A DNA stretch of 64,000 nucleotides from Lachnospiraceae bacterium (lineage in GTDB: Bacteria > Bacillota > Clostridia > Lachnospirales > Lachnospiraceae), in contig JAGKTY010000004.1 of NCBI GenBank assembly GCA_021153185.1, positions 62,001 to 126,000 on the forward strand, read 5' to 3'. Positions within the stretch are counted from its first letter, which is position 1. Every line of letters starts with the position of its first letter. This document shows positions 41,509-50,899 of this stretch, piece by piece. Position numbers and translations under genes: made by a program. The notes below the pieces were generated by a model that searched no databases, had not been told where the DNA came from, and worked only from the letters and a program-made list of their open reading frames with translations.

Positions 41509-43320
41509 ATGGCAGAGTCAATGCAGGGACTGAAAAGAAGTCATAGATGTACGGAAGTTTCCGTAAATGATATCGGCAGCAAAGTGACCGTAATGGGCTG
41601 GGTTGCCAAACAACGTAACAAAGGTGGTATCGTATTTGTCGATTTGCGTGACAGAAGCGGTATCTTGCAGATTATTTTTGAAGAGGATAAGTGCGGCGCA
41701 GAGGCGTTTGAAAAAGCGGGCAGACTTCGCAGTGAGTTCGTCATTGCGGTTACCGGCAGCGTAGAAAAGAGAGCCGGCGCAGTCAACGACAATCTTGCAA
41801 CCGGTCAGATTGAAATTGTGGCAGATAGCATCCGTGTGCTATCAGAGGCTGATACACCACCATTCCCGGTTGAAGAAAATTCCAAGACCAAAGAAGAAAT
41901 CAGATTAAAATACCGTTACTTAGACCTTCGTCGTCCGGACGTGCAGAGTAAAATTATGCTTCGCAGCAAAATCGCGGCGACGATGCGTGCGTTTATGGTA
42001 GATGAAGGATTTTTGGAGATTGAGACACCAATCCTTTGCAAATCAACGCCGGAGGGCGCAAGAGATTACCTTGTACCTAGCCGCGTGCATCCGGGCAACT
42101 TTTATGCACTTCCGCAGTCTCCGCAGATTTTTAAACAGCTTCTCATGTGTTCCGGATTTGACCGCTATTTCCAGATTGCAAAATGCTTCCGTGATGAGGA
42201 CCTTCGTGCGGATCGTCAGCCTGAGTTTACCCAGGTCGATATGGAGCTGAGCTTTGTGGATGTTGAGGACGTTTTGGATGTCAATGAGCGCCTGATTCAG
42301 AAGGTGTGTAAAGAGGCAATCGGGCTTGATGTGCAGCTTCCGCTTCCGCGTATGAAATGGATTGACGCCATGAACCGTTACGGCTCTGACAAACCGGATA
42401 CGCGTTTTGGCATGGAGCTTACGGATGTCAGTGATGTCGTAAAAGGATGCGGATTCGGTGTCTTTACATCTGCGTTAGAAGCAGGTGGTTCCGTGCGCGG
42501 TATCAATGCCAAAGGACAGGGTGCAATGCCACGTAAAAAAATCGATGCACTTGTTGATTTTGCCAAAGGCTACGGCGCAAAAGGTCTTGCCTATATTGCA
42601 ATTCAGGAGGACGGCAGCATCAAATCAAGCTTTGCCAAATTCATGACAGAAGAAGAGATGAGCGCACTCGTTGGTGCTATGGACGGACAAAACGGAGACC
42701 TTCTCTTATTTGCTGCTGATAAGACTTCTATCGTCTGGAATGTGCTTGGCGCGCTGCGTATCGAGCTCGGCAAACAGATGGGACTCATCGATGAAAGCAA
42801 ATTCAATTTCTTATGGGTTGTTGAATTCCCGCTGCTTGAGTGGAGCGATGAGGAAGCGCGTTTCAAAGCAATGCATCATCCGTTTACGATGCCGATGGAA
42901 GAGGATTGGCAGTATATCGATTCGGATCCGGGAAGAGTGCGTGCAAAAGCGTATGACATCGTATTAAACGGTGTGGAATTAGGCGGTGGTTCTGTCAGAA
43001 TCCACCAGAATGATATTCAGGCCAAAATGTTTGAGGTATTAGGACTTAAGCAGGAGGTTGCAAACGAGCGGTTCGGATTCCTTCTGGATGCATTCAAATA
43101 CGGTGTTCCGCCACATGCAGGTCTTGCATATGGACTTGACCGCTTCGTGATGTTGCTCACCGGTGCGGATTCTATCCGTGAAGTCATTGCGTTCCCGAAG
43201 GTAAAGGATGCTTCTTGTCTTATGAGTGAAGCACCAAATATCGTCGATGAAGAACAGCTTTCAGAGCTTGGCATTGCAATTGTAGCGACAGAGGAAGCAG
43301 TAGAGACGACAGAGGAATAA
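41509..43320 (+). CDS. aspS: Aspartyl-tRNA synthetase
   Basis: The 603-residue bacterial-type AspRS has an N-terminal OB-fold anticodon domain (VTVMGWVAKQRNKGGIVFVDLRD), the class II catalytic core (ETPILCKSTPEGARDYLVPSR, FRDEDLRADRQPEFTQVDME) with the bacterial GAD insert around 300-400, and motif 3 in GLAYGLDRFVMLL. The length matches bacterial AspRS; whether it is discriminating cannot be read with certainty. TAAGGAGGCAGTT precedes the ATG, 32 bases after hisS. Confidence 0.98.
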   Translation: MAESMQGLKRSHRCTEVSVNDIGSKVTVMGWVAKQRNKGGIVFVDLRDRSGILQIIFEEDKCGAEAFEKAGRLRSEFVIAVTGSVEKRAGAVNDNLATGQIEIVADSIRVLSEADTPPFPVEENSKTKEEIRLKYRYLDLRRPDVQSKIMLRSKIAATMRAFMVDEGFLEIETPILCKSTPEGARDYLVPSRVHPGNFYALPQSPQIFKQLLMCSGFDRYFQIAKCFRDEDLRADRQPEFTQVDMELSFVDVEDVLDVNERLIQKVCKEAIGLDVQLPLPRMKWIDAMNRYGSDKPDTRFGMELTDVSDVVKGCGFGVFTSALEAGGSVRGINAKGQGAMPRKKIDALVDFAKGYGAKGLAYIAIQEDGSIKSSFAKFMTEEEMSALVGAMDGQNGDLLLFAADKTSIVWNVLGALRIELGKQMGLIDESKFNFLWVVEFPLLEWSDEEARFKAMHHPFTMPMEEDWQYIDSDPGRVRAKAYDIVLNGVELGGGSVRIHQNDIQAKMFEVLGLKQEVANERFGFLLDAFKYGVPPHAGLAYGLDRFVMLLTGADSIREVIAFPKVKDASCLMSEAPNIVDEEQLSELGIAIVATEEAVETTEE

Positions 43321-43322
43321 AC

Positions 43323-43856
43323 ATGATTCGTGTATTCATGATTGACAGCTCCCCACTTTGTGAGGAGCTGTTTTTTCAGACAATTTATAACGGTCTAAGT
43401 GACGAGCGCAGGGCGAAGGTTGACCGGATTCAAACGGATGCGGGCAAACGGTTATCTGCAGCGGCAGGCTATTTATATGACACCTATCATCGACTCGGTG
43501 CATATTATAACCTTTCGCACAGCGGAAATCTGGCTGTTATTGCGGTGGGTGACCAGCCGGTCGGCGTCGATGTGGAAGGAATCAAAAAGCCAAAGGAAGG
43601 CGTTTTGCAAAAATGCTATTCACAGGATGAGAAGCAGGCAATTGCTTCGGACGCAGCATTTGCGGACATTCGCTTCACTGCCTACTGGACAATCAAAGAA
43701 AGCGCCTGTAAACGCACGAAGGAGGGGCTTGCCGGCATTTTGCGCAGCGAAGGCGGGCTATGTGATGACACACTGACATTTCAAAGCATTATCAAGCAGG
43801 TGGGCGGTGAGGCATATGTCATCACTGTGGCATACAAAATGCCGGAGCAATCATGA
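43323..43856 (+). CDS. 4'-phosphopantetheinyl transferase (Sfp type)
   Basis: The 177-residue enzyme moves phosphopantetheine from CoA to a carrier protein. Family motifs are YYNLSHSGNLAVIAVG near residue 61, VGVDVEGIKKP near 80 (metal-binding Asp-Glu) and FTAYWTIKESACKRTKEGL near 118. Sfp-type enzymes usually serve NRPS/PKS clusters, none of which is visible here, so it may modify fatty-acid or other carrier proteins. The ATG lies three bases after aspS and the stop overlaps the next gene. Confidence 0.88.
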   Translation: MIRVFMIDSSPLCEELFFQTIYNGLSDERRAKVDRIQTDAGKRLSAAAGYLYDTYHRLGAYYNLSHSGNLAVIAVGDQPVGVDVEGIKKPKEGVLQKCYSQDEKQAIASDAAFADIRFTAYWTIKESACKRTKEGLAGILRSEGGLCDDTLTFQSIIKQVGGEAYVITVAYKMPEQS

Positions 43857-43882
43857 AGGAAACTGTCATAAGAGGAAACGAA

Positions 43883-44821
43883 ATGGAATTACTATTTGCA
43901 CCGCTTGAGGGTGTTACAGGCTATATATACCGCAATGCACATCACAAATATTATCCGGGCGTCGTGTCGACCTATTATGCGCCGTTTATTTCTCCGGCCA
44001 AAGAGAAAAGTATGACGCCGCGGGAACTGCGCGATATTGTTCCGCACAATAATGACGGATGTGTGGTGCCGCAAATATTAACGAACAATGCAGACTATTT
44101 TTCAAAATGTGCGCGTAAGCTTTGCGACATGGGCTATCGGGAGATTAATTTGAATCTTGGGTGCCCATCCGGCACGGTCGTTGCAAAAGGAAAAGGCGCG
44201 GGGATGCTTGCTGATTTGGATACGCTCGATGCGTTCCTTGAGACGGTTTTTGAGGCTGCAAAATCGGAGCCATATCGGATATCTGTCAAGACCAGAATCG
44301 GCAAAACAGACCCGGATGAATTCTATGAATTACTACCGATATTTAATCGGTATCCGATTGAAAAACTGATTGTGCATCCAAGAATCCAGAAGGAATTTTA
44401 TAAGAACAAACCGCGTATGACGTATGTAGAGTATGCGTTGAATAACAGTGCGTTAAACATAATATATAATGGAGATTTAACAAATGATGCTGATTTGAAG
44501 CAAATTCATAAGTTATATCAACAGAACAATAAAGAAATATCGCCTGTTATGATTGGAAGAGGATTGCTCATGAAGCCGTATGGATTTGCGGATGATAACG
44601 TGGATTATGATAAGCTGAGAGCCTTTCATGATGAGCTGCTTATGGGCTACCGGGAAATCATGTCAGGCGATAAAAACACCTTGTACCGCATGAAGGAATT
44701 GTGGACTTATCTGATTGCTTCTTTTCCGGATGCGGACAAGATGGCCAAGCAGATCAGGAAGTGCGAGAGTATGGAGAGTTATAATCGGATTGTCGATGCA
44801 CTTTTTGGGGGTATGAAATAA
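43883..44821 (+). CDS. tRNA-dihydrouridine synthase
   Basis: The 312-residue flavoenzyme reduces uridines in the tRNA D-loop. Its motifs are FAPLEGVTGYIYR at the start, NLGCPSGTVVAKGKGAGMLAD near 90 (catalytic Cys), ISVKTRIGK near 132 and NGDLTNDADLKQI near 195. I chose the ATG at 43883, where the family begins and AGAGGA precedes it; an ATG at 43853 overlapping the transferase stop adds ten residues. Which D positions it modifies cannot be told. Confidence 0.9.
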   Translation: MELLFAPLEGVTGYIYRNAHHKYYPGVVSTYYAPFISPAKEKSMTPRELRDIVPHNNDGCVVPQILTNNADYFSKCARKLCDMGYREINLNLGCPSGTVVAKGKGAGMLADLDTLDAFLETVFEAAKSEPYRISVKTRIGKTDPDEFYELLPIFNRYPIEKLIVHPRIQKEFYKNKPRMTYVEYALNNSALNIIYNGDLTNDADLKQIHKLYQQNNKEISPVMIGRGLLMKPYGFADDNVDYDKLRAFHDELLMGYREIMSGDKNTLYRMKELWTYLIASFPDADKMAKQIRKCESMESYNRIVDALFGGMK

Positions 44822-44851
44822 GAGGCTTGCTAAGGCAAGCCTCTTTTCTTT
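44822..44851 (+). terminator. Terminator after the dus gene
   Basis: GAGGCTTGC and GCAAGCCTC pair perfectly around TAAG, followed by TTTTCTTTT. Confidence 0.92.
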
Positions 44852-44854
44852 TGG

Positions 44855-46111
44855 TTAGTTGCTTGGCAATTCCAAACTGACCCATTCGATACGGTGATTG
44901 CGCACCTTGCCGGCGCGGAGAAGACTGCCGTCAGATAGCGTTACGGCCTCTCGTGTATTCGGAAGTCTGTCGAGCGCTTCGATCATCAGACCGCCGATAG
45001 AATCGTAGTCTTCCGATTGGAAGTTTGTTCCGATGGCGTCGTTGACATCGCACAGCTTCATGTTGGCTGTGATGCGATACGTTCCCGGCGCAATTTCACG
45101 CAGGAATTCTTTCTCATCATCATCATATTCATCACGGATTTCTCCGACAATTTCTTCGAGCAAATCTTCTAAAGTAATAAGACCTACACTGTCGCCGTAT
45201 TCATCAATGACAATTGCAAGAGAGTAGGCGTTCTGGCGCATCTCGAGGAGAAGGTCATTGGTTCGTTTGCTCTCGTACGTATAATAAACGTCTCGAAGGA
45301 TTTTGCGGATTGAGAAGTTTTCCACCTTGCGGTTTGAATAGAAATCCTTTAACATGACAACGCCGATGATGTTCTCCTGGGAACCTTCATAAACAGGAAT
45401 ACGTGAGTACATCGTCTTTAAAAACAGTGTCTGCAATTCCTGATAGGTAGCATTGACATCAATTGTCGTCATATCGATACGCGGAATCATCACGGCGCTT
45501 GCGGTTGAATCACCAAAATCAAATACATTTAATATCATTTCACGTTCTTCCGATTCGATGACGCCCTCTTCGTGGCTGACATCTACATAGGTCTTTAATT
45601 CCTTTTCGGTAATTCCAATGCTTTTTTTGGAGGCATCAATTCCTAATATGCGCAAAAAGAGATTACCCAGAATATCGACTATGAAAATGACCGGGGTCAA
45701 CAGGAACATAAAGCCGTAAATGATAAAGCTATATAATAGGGCCAATTTTTCGGCATTGAGCGTTGCGATTGTCTTAGGAATGATTTCACCAAACAAAAGG
45801 ACAACAAGTGTCAGGATTCCTGTTGCAATACCGACGGCAGCATTTCCGAATGTGGAAATCGTAAATGTCGTTGCAAGCGTTGTTGCGGAAATATTAACGA
45901 GGTTGTTTCCAATCAGAATCGTACTGAGCATCTTACTCGGGTTTTCCAATATTTTTAGAAGCACTTTGGCAGCTTTGCTTCCTTCTTCCATTTTGGCACG
46001 GATCTTCACTTCGTTTGCACAGGTCAGTGCGGTCTCCGCCGAGGAAAAAAATGAGGAGAGCAAAACAAGAAGTATTAGGATAAATAACTGCATGAGTTGA
46101 AATGTTGTCAT
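44855..46111 (-). CDS. CNNM/CorC-type hemolysin-family protein
   Basis: The 418-residue protein has the DUF21 membrane domain (about 1-180, four helices, SSFFSSAETALTCANEVKIR), a paired CBS region around 200-320 (MIPRIDMTTIDVNATYQEL, SLAIVIDEYGDSVGLITLEDLLEEIVGEI) and a C-terminal CorC_HlyC domain. Such proteins are linked to magnesium or cobalt transport and have been misnamed hemolysins. The start at 46111 follows AAAGGTGAGAAAC; 12 more codons are open upstream. Confidence 0.93.
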   Translation of the reverse strand: MTTFQLMQLFILILLVLLSSFFSSAETALTCANEVKIRAKMEEGSKAAKVLLKILENPSKMLSTILIGNNLVNISATTLATTFTISTFGNAAVGIATGILTLVVLLFGEIIPKTIATLNAEKLALLYSFIIYGFMFLLTPVIFIVDILGNLFLRILGIDASKKSIGITEKELKTYVDVSHEEGVIESEEREMILNVFDFGDSTASAVMIPRIDMTTIDVNATYQELQTLFLKTMYSRIPVYEGSQENIIGVVMLKDFYSNRKVENFSIRKILRDVYYTYESKRTNDLLLEMRQNAYSLAIVIDEYGDSVGLITLEDLLEEIVGEIRDEYDDDEKEFLREIAPGTYRITANMKLCDVNDAIGTNFQSEDYDSIGGLMIEALDRLPNTREAVTLSDGSLLRAGKVRNHRIEWVSLELPSN

Positions 46112-46221
46112 GTTTCTCACCTTTCTGACTTTGTAAAATAGACGCATGTATGCGCTTTCTTTCGCATATTATATCATAATCATATGGAAAAGAATAGAAA
46201 ATCATGTTGCAGGAGGAGATT

Positions 46222-46599
46222 ATGGGTAATCAAACAGTGAAAAAAAGGAGCGCCATTGTATCATATGGCATATATTTGCTGACTTCTTATTTTATAACGG
46301 TTGTATGTTTAATCGTGCTTTCATTTATTGTTTTTCAAACAAAAATGGATGAAAAATATATTGATATCATTAACATAGCAATTTATATTATTTCAACATT
46401 TTTTGCAGGATATCTTGCATCAAAGGCAAAGAAACAGCATAAAATCGTTTGGGGGCTGTTGGTGGGACTTGGATATTTTTTGGTTTTATGCATTATTTCT
46501 GTCATACTAAATCATACAATTACGCCGCTTTCCAGTAATTTCATAACAACGCTTATGATTTGCGGACTGGGCGGAATGGCCGGAACGTTGTTTAAATAA
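46222..46599 (+). CDS. TIGR04086 family membrane protein
   Basis: A 125-residue protein with four membrane helices, starting MGNQTVKKRS with CAGGAGGAGATT before the ATG; the in-frame ATG six codons upstream lacks a ribosome site. It resembles the TIGR04086 family of small membrane proteins, which in Clostridia is often found near SCIFF and secDF, as here (140 bases upstream of the SCIFF peptide gene). Function unknown. Confidence 0.82.
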   Translation: MGNQTVKKRSAIVSYGIYLLTSYFITVVCLIVLSFIVFQTKMDEKYIDIINIAIYIISTFFAGYLASKAKKQHKIVWGLLVGLGYFLVLCIISVILNHTITPLSSNFITTLMICGLGGMAGTLFK

Positions 46600-46676
46600 C
46601 ATATGAAATATATCTGTTTCTACCTATTATAAATGCTTTGCTTTGACAGTATACAAAAAAACGGATAAAAAAGGGT

Positions 46677-46704
46677 TTTACAACAAAGAAAAGTATGCTA
46701 TAAT
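46677..46704 (+). promoter_or_regulatory. Promoter of the SCIFF operon
   Basis: TTTACA at 46677-46682 and perfect TATAAT at 46699-46704 are 16 bases apart, 35 bases before the SCIFF start codon. Confidence 0.78.
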
Positions 46705-46738
46705 GTAGCGAGATATGAATAGTAGGGAGGACGCTTAT

Positions 46739-46882
46739 ATGAAACATATCAAGACATTAAGCACCAGAGATTTAAAAGAGTCCATGAAGAAAGGCGGATG
46801 TGGCGAGTGCCAGACTTCTTGCCAGTCAGCATGCAAAACATCTTGTACAGTAGGCAACCAGAGTTGCGAGCAGATAAAATAA
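46739..46882 (+). CDS. scfA: SCIFF ranthipeptide precursor
   Basis: A 47-residue precursor of the six-cysteines-in-forty-five family: a leader MKHIKTLSTRDLKESMKKG followed by a core with cysteines at 21, 24, 28, 32, 36 and 43 (CGECQTSC, ACKTSC). It is followed by its radical SAM maturase, which links the cysteine sulfurs to neighbouring residues (thioethers). The peptide is nearly universal in Clostridia and is thought to act in signalling. Ribosome site AGGGAGGACGCTTAT precedes the ATG. Confidence 0.97.
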   Translation: MKHIKTLSTRDLKESMKKGGCGECQTSCQSACKTSCTVGNQSCEQIK

Positions 46883-46947
46883 GAGATGTTTGTAAGGCAG
46901 CGACTTCGGTCGCTGCTTAATCTTTGCTATGAGAGGAAGAACCGGTT

Positions 46948-48354
46948 GTGATTCATTGCTACAAAAGTGGTGGTTATAATATCGTTCTGGATGTAAACAG
47001 CGGAAGTGTTCATGTCGTGGACGATATTGTATATGATTTGGTTCCTTTGTGTGAAAAACCATATTTAGATGGTGTCTCAAAAGAGCAGGCAATCGAACTG
47101 ATAAGCAAACACAAACTCCCATATGAACAGTCGGAGGTGTGTGAGGTCGTCGATGAGATTTATGAGCTTGCAGGCAGGAGGCAGCTTTATACAGAGGACA
47201 TCTACGAGAAATATATTACAGATTTTAAAGGAAGACAGACCGTTGTCAAAGCGCTGTGCCTTCATATCGCACATGATTGTAACCTGGCGTGCAAATATTG
47301 TTTTGCACAGGAAGGCGAGTATCATGGCAGACGCGCACTGATGAGCTTTGAAGTCGGAAAGAAAGCACTCGATTTTCTGGTTGCAAATTCAGGAAACCGC
47401 GTGAATCTGGAGGTGGATTTCTTTGGCGGAGAGCCGCTGATGAACTGGCAGGTTGTCAAAGACCTGGTAGCCTACGGAAGAAGTCTTGAGAAACCACATA
47501 ATAAGAAATTCCGTTTTACACTTACGACAAACGGTGTTCTTTTAAATGATGAAATTCTTGATTTTGTGAATAAAGAGATGGGCAATATCGTACTGAGCAT
47601 TGACGGACGAAAAGAGGTGCACGATTTTATGAGACCTCATCGCGGAGGACAGGGAAGCTATGACGAGATTGTTCCGAAGTTTCAGAAGGTTGCCGAAAGC
47701 CGCAATCAAATGAATTATTATGTGCGTGGTACTTACACGAGACACAATCTTGATTTCGCAAAGGATGTCATGCATCTGGCGGATCTCGGATTCAAACAGA
47801 TTTCGGTTGAGCCGGTTGTCGCACCGGACACAGAGGACTATGCAATCCGCACGGAGGATATTCCGAAGCTGCTTGCACAGTACGACGAACTTGCGGCAGA
47901 TATGATTCAGAGACGTAAAGAGGGAAGAGGATACAATTTCTTCCACTTTATGATAGATTTACAAGGCGGACCATGTGTCGCCAAGCGCTTATCGGGGTGC
48001 GGTTCAGGCACCGAATACCTGGCGGTGACCCCATGGGGTGACTTTTATCCGTGTCATCAGTTTGTCGGAAACGAAGCGTTCCTGATGGGAAATGTCGATG
48101 ACGGCATCACGAGAGAGGATATTTGTGACACATTTAAGCTTTGCAACGTATACGCAAAACCGGAATGCAGGAATTGCTTTGCCAAATTCTATTGCAGCGG
48201 CGGATGCGCAGCAAACTCTTACAATTTCCATGGACACATCAATGATGTTTATGAAATTGGGTGTGAGCTACAAAGAAAAAGAATCGAGTGCGCGATTATG
48301 ATCAAAGCGGCACTGGATGAAGAAGCTATAAAAGAGGAGAATGAACAATCATGA
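46948..48354 (+). CDS. scfB: SCIFF maturase (radical SAM, SPASM-like)
   Basis: The 468-residue enzyme installs thioether bridges in the SCIFF peptide. The radical SAM motif CNLACKYC lies near residue 110 and the C-terminal auxiliary cluster cysteines follow in CGSGTEYL, PCHQF, CNVYAKPECRNCFAKFYCSGGCA near 350-420. The N-terminal about 90 residues form the leader-binding RRE-like part. The start is GTG at 46948 with GAGAGGAAG about ten bases upstream. The stop overlaps the secDF ATG by four bases. Confidence 0.97.
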   Translation: MIHCYKSGGYNIVLDVNSGSVHVVDDIVYDLVPLCEKPYLDGVSKEQAIELISKHKLPYEQSEVCEVVDEIYELAGRRQLYTEDIYEKYITDFKGRQTVVKALCLHIAHDCNLACKYCFAQEGEYHGRRALMSFEVGKKALDFLVANSGNRVNLEVDFFGGEPLMNWQVVKDLVAYGRSLEKPHNKKFRFTLTTNGVLLNDEILDFVNKEMGNIVLSIDGRKEVHDFMRPHRGGQGSYDEIVPKFQKVAESRNQMNYYVRGTYTRHNLDFAKDVMHLADLGFKQISVEPVVAPDTEDYAIRTEDIPKLLAQYDELAADMIQRRKEGRGYNFFHFMIDLQGGPCVAKRLSGCGSGTEYLAVTPWGDFYPCHQFVGNEAFLMGNVDDGITREDICDTFKLCNVYAKPECRNCFAKFYCSGGCAANSYNFHGHINDVYEIGCELQRKRIECAIMIKAALDEEAIKEENEQS

Positions 48355-50612
48355 AAAAGAGTAGAGCGATCATTGCGCTTTTGATTACAGTTCTTGTAAT
48401 CGGCGGACTTGGATATGTTTCCATGTTTGGTGTGGGAAAAGACAAAGCGTTTGCAGCATCGGGAATCAAACAAGGTCTCGATCTTGCAGGTGGTGTGAGT
48501 ATCACATATCAGGTGGTTGGAGAAGAGAAACCATCTACAGCAGATATGAACGATACGATTTACAAATTGCAGAAGCGTGTAGAAGGCTATAGTACAGAGG
48601 CACAGGTTTATCAGGAGGGTGATGACCGAATCAACATCGAAATTCCTGGTGTAACAGACGCCAATGCGATTTTGGAAGACCTTGGTCGTCCGGGTTCTCT
48701 TTATTTTATTTCGCAGACGGATAAAGACGGCAACCCAAACTATCAGCTCGGTGTAACGGAGGATGGCGTGTATGATTACATATTGACCAAATCCATTGAT
48801 GAGCTTATGGCAGACGGTTCCATTGTATTAGACGGTACAGAAGTTGCCGGTGCAACAGCCGGTACAAACACAGATGACAAAGGTGTCAAAACAAAAGACT
48901 ATGTTGTAGACCTTACATTTACGGACAAAGGCCGCGATGCGTTTGCTGAGGCAACACAGAAGGCATATGACAACAATGAAACAATCGGTATTTACTATGA
49001 CGGAAGATTTGTCAGCGTACCAAACGTGCTTCAGCCGATTACAGGCGGACAGGCACAGATTTCCGGTCAGTCAACATTTGAAGAAGCAGAGAACCTCGCT
49101 TCTACAATCCGTATCGGTGGATTAAAGCTTGAGCTTGAAGAGCTCCGCTCTAATGTTGTCGGCGCCCAGCTTGGTAGTGCAGCAATCAAAACAAGCTTGA
49201 AAGCAGCAGTGATCGGTTTTGCAATTGTATGCGTATTTATGATTGTTGTATATCTGCTTCCTGGTTTTGTGGCAGCACTTGCACTTTGCATTTATGTTAT
49301 TTTGACATTACTCGTTCTCAATGTATTTGAGATTACATTAACGCTTCCGGGTATCGCCGGTATCATTCTTTCCATCGGTATGGCGGTTGATGCGAACGTT
49401 ATTATTTACGCGCGTGTTAAGGAAGAGATTTATGCCGGTAAAACAGTCGGCAGTGCACTTAAGATCGGTTTTGATAAAGCAAAGAGTGCGATTATCGACG
49501 GTAACGTGACAACCTTGATCGCAGCAGTGATTCTTGGACTGAAGGGCTCCGGTTCTGTCAAAGGTTTCGCACAGACACTTGCAATCGGTATCATCCTTTC
49601 GATGTTCACTGCAATGGTTGTCTCAAAACAGATTATCTTTGCACTGTATTCTCTCGGACTTAAGAGCGAGAAATTATATGGAAGCATTAAAGAGAAAAAA
49701 CCGATTGGATTTACAAAGAAAAAAGGTGTTTTCTTTACTGTTTCAGCAGCTATGATTCTTGCCGGATTTGTATTCATGGGTGTGAATGCAAAGAACACGG
49801 GAGACATTTTGAATTACAGCCTTGAGTTTAAGGGCGGTACTTCGGCCAACGTAACATTTGACAAGGCGATGACGATTGAAGAACTTGATGCGACAGTTGT
49901 TCCACAAATCGAAAAGATTACAGGCGACGGTAACGTGCAGACAGCAAAGGTTGCAGACAGCAATGAGGTTATTTTCAAGACACGTACATTGACAGTTGCA
50001 GAACGTGAGCAGTTCAATGCGATGCTTGCTGAAAAATTTGGTGTAGATGAGAAAAACATTAAGACAGAGACAATCTCTGCGACAATCTCAAAAGAGATGA
50101 AATCGGATGCGATTGTTGCCGTACTTCTTGCGACAATCTGTATGCTTATTTATATCAAATTCCGTTTCAAGGATTTCAGATTTGCAGTCAGTGCGGTTGC
50201 GGCACTTCTTCATGATGTGCTTGTTGTACTTGCATTTTATGCAATCGCCAGAGTATCTGTCGGTAACACATTCATCGCTTGTATGCTTACCATCGTCGGT
50301 TACTCAATCAACGCGACCATCGTTATCTTTGACCGTATCAGGGAAAACCTTGGCACAATGCGCAAAACGGATCTTGATACAATTGTAAATGCAAGTATCA
50401 CACAGACATTGACACGTAGTATTTACAGTTCACTTACGACCTTTATCATGGTATTTGTTCTCTACCTTCTCGGTGTTACAAGTATCAAAGAGTTCGCACT
50501 TCCGCTCATTGTCGGTATCGTATGCGGTGCTTACTCATCTGTATGTATTACGGGTGCATTGTGGCTTGTTATGAAAAATAAGGCAGGCAAAAAGAAAGCA
50601 GAAAACAAATAA
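48351..50612 (+). CDS. secDF: Fused protein-export membrane protein SecDF
   Basis: The 753-residue protein joins SecD (1 to about 430) and SecF (about 445-753), each with six membrane helices. SecD features are LDLAGGVSITYQV near residue 41 and SIGMAVDANVIIYARVKEE near 342; SecF features are LEFKGGTSANVTF near 488 and GYSINATIVIFDRIREN near 650. SecDF drives the last step of Sec export with the proton gradient. Overlap of its ATG with the maturase stop shows translational coupling, the conserved SCIFF neighbourhood of Clostridia. Confidence 0.97.
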   Translation: MKKSRAIIALLITVLVIGGLGYVSMFGVGKDKAFAASGIKQGLDLAGGVSITYQVVGEEKPSTADMNDTIYKLQKRVEGYSTEAQVYQEGDDRINIEIPGVTDANAILEDLGRPGSLYFISQTDKDGNPNYQLGVTEDGVYDYILTKSIDELMADGSIVLDGTEVAGATAGTNTDDKGVKTKDYVVDLTFTDKGRDAFAEATQKAYDNNETIGIYYDGRFVSVPNVLQPITGGQAQISGQSTFEEAENLASTIRIGGLKLELEELRSNVVGAQLGSAAIKTSLKAAVIGFAIVCVFMIVVYLLPGFVAALALCIYVILTLLVLNVFEITLTLPGIAGIILSIGMAVDANVIIYARVKEEIYAGKTVGSALKIGFDKAKSAIIDGNVTTLIAAVILGLKGSGSVKGFAQTLAIGIILSMFTAMVVSKQIIFALYSLGLKSEKLYGSIKEKKPIGFTKKKGVFFTVSAAMILAGFVFMGVNAKNTGDILNYSLEFKGGTSANVTFDKAMTIEELDATVVPQIEKITGDGNVQTAKVADSNEVIFKTRTLTVAEREQFNAMLAEKFGVDEKNIKTETISATISKEMKSDAIVAVLLATICMLIYIKFRFKDFRFAVSAVAALLHDVLVVLAFYAIARVSVGNTFIACMLTIVGYSINATIVIFDRIRENLGTMRKTDLDTIVNASITQTLTRSIYSSLTTFIMVFVLYLLGVTSIKEFALPLIVGIVCGAYSSVCITGALWLVMKNKAGKKKAENK

Positions 50613-50648
50613 CAGATAACAGATAAAACTTTTTCATGATGATATTTG

Positions 50649-50679
50649 AGGGAGAACCAAATTTGGTTCTCCCTTTTCT
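50649..50679 (+). terminator. Terminator after secDF
   Basis: AGGGAGAACCAAA faces TTTGGTTCTCCCT, a 13-bp inverted repeat, followed by TTTTC. Confidence 0.9.
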
Positions 50680-50684
50680 GTGTT

Positions 50685-50709
50685 AGAGCGCGCCATGGGC
50701 GCGCTCTAA
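50685..50709. other. Isolated GC-rich hairpin
   Basis: AGAGCGCGCC and GGGCGCGCTCT pair over ten positions around a two-base loop, the most GC-rich palindrome of the window. There is no T-run, so it is not a normal terminator. Confidence 0.7.
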
Positions 50710-50828
50710 CGGGTGCAAGTTTCGAACATGCCTACACAATATTAAAAAAATTGTAACTATTCAGTACCACATTCGCAAAATCGCATCTTCAATGCTTTCC
50801 TTTTGCTCATGTGGTTACTTCGCCATAT

Positions 50829-50899
50829 AAATATTCATAAAACCATCCATCCATGCAAGCATGATGTCTGCTTTTATGAATATTTGCATGGCTCTGAAT
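50829..50899. repeat. Hairpin element related to the dispersed repeat, copy E
   Basis: AAATATTCATAAAA and TTTTATGAATATTT form a perfect 14-bp stem around a 29-base loop containing CCATGCAAGCATGATG, the reverse complement of the conserved loop of copies A-C. The tail TTGCATGGCTCTGAAT matches the element at 32058. From 50900 to 51024 no clear gene is seen. Confidence 0.75.
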
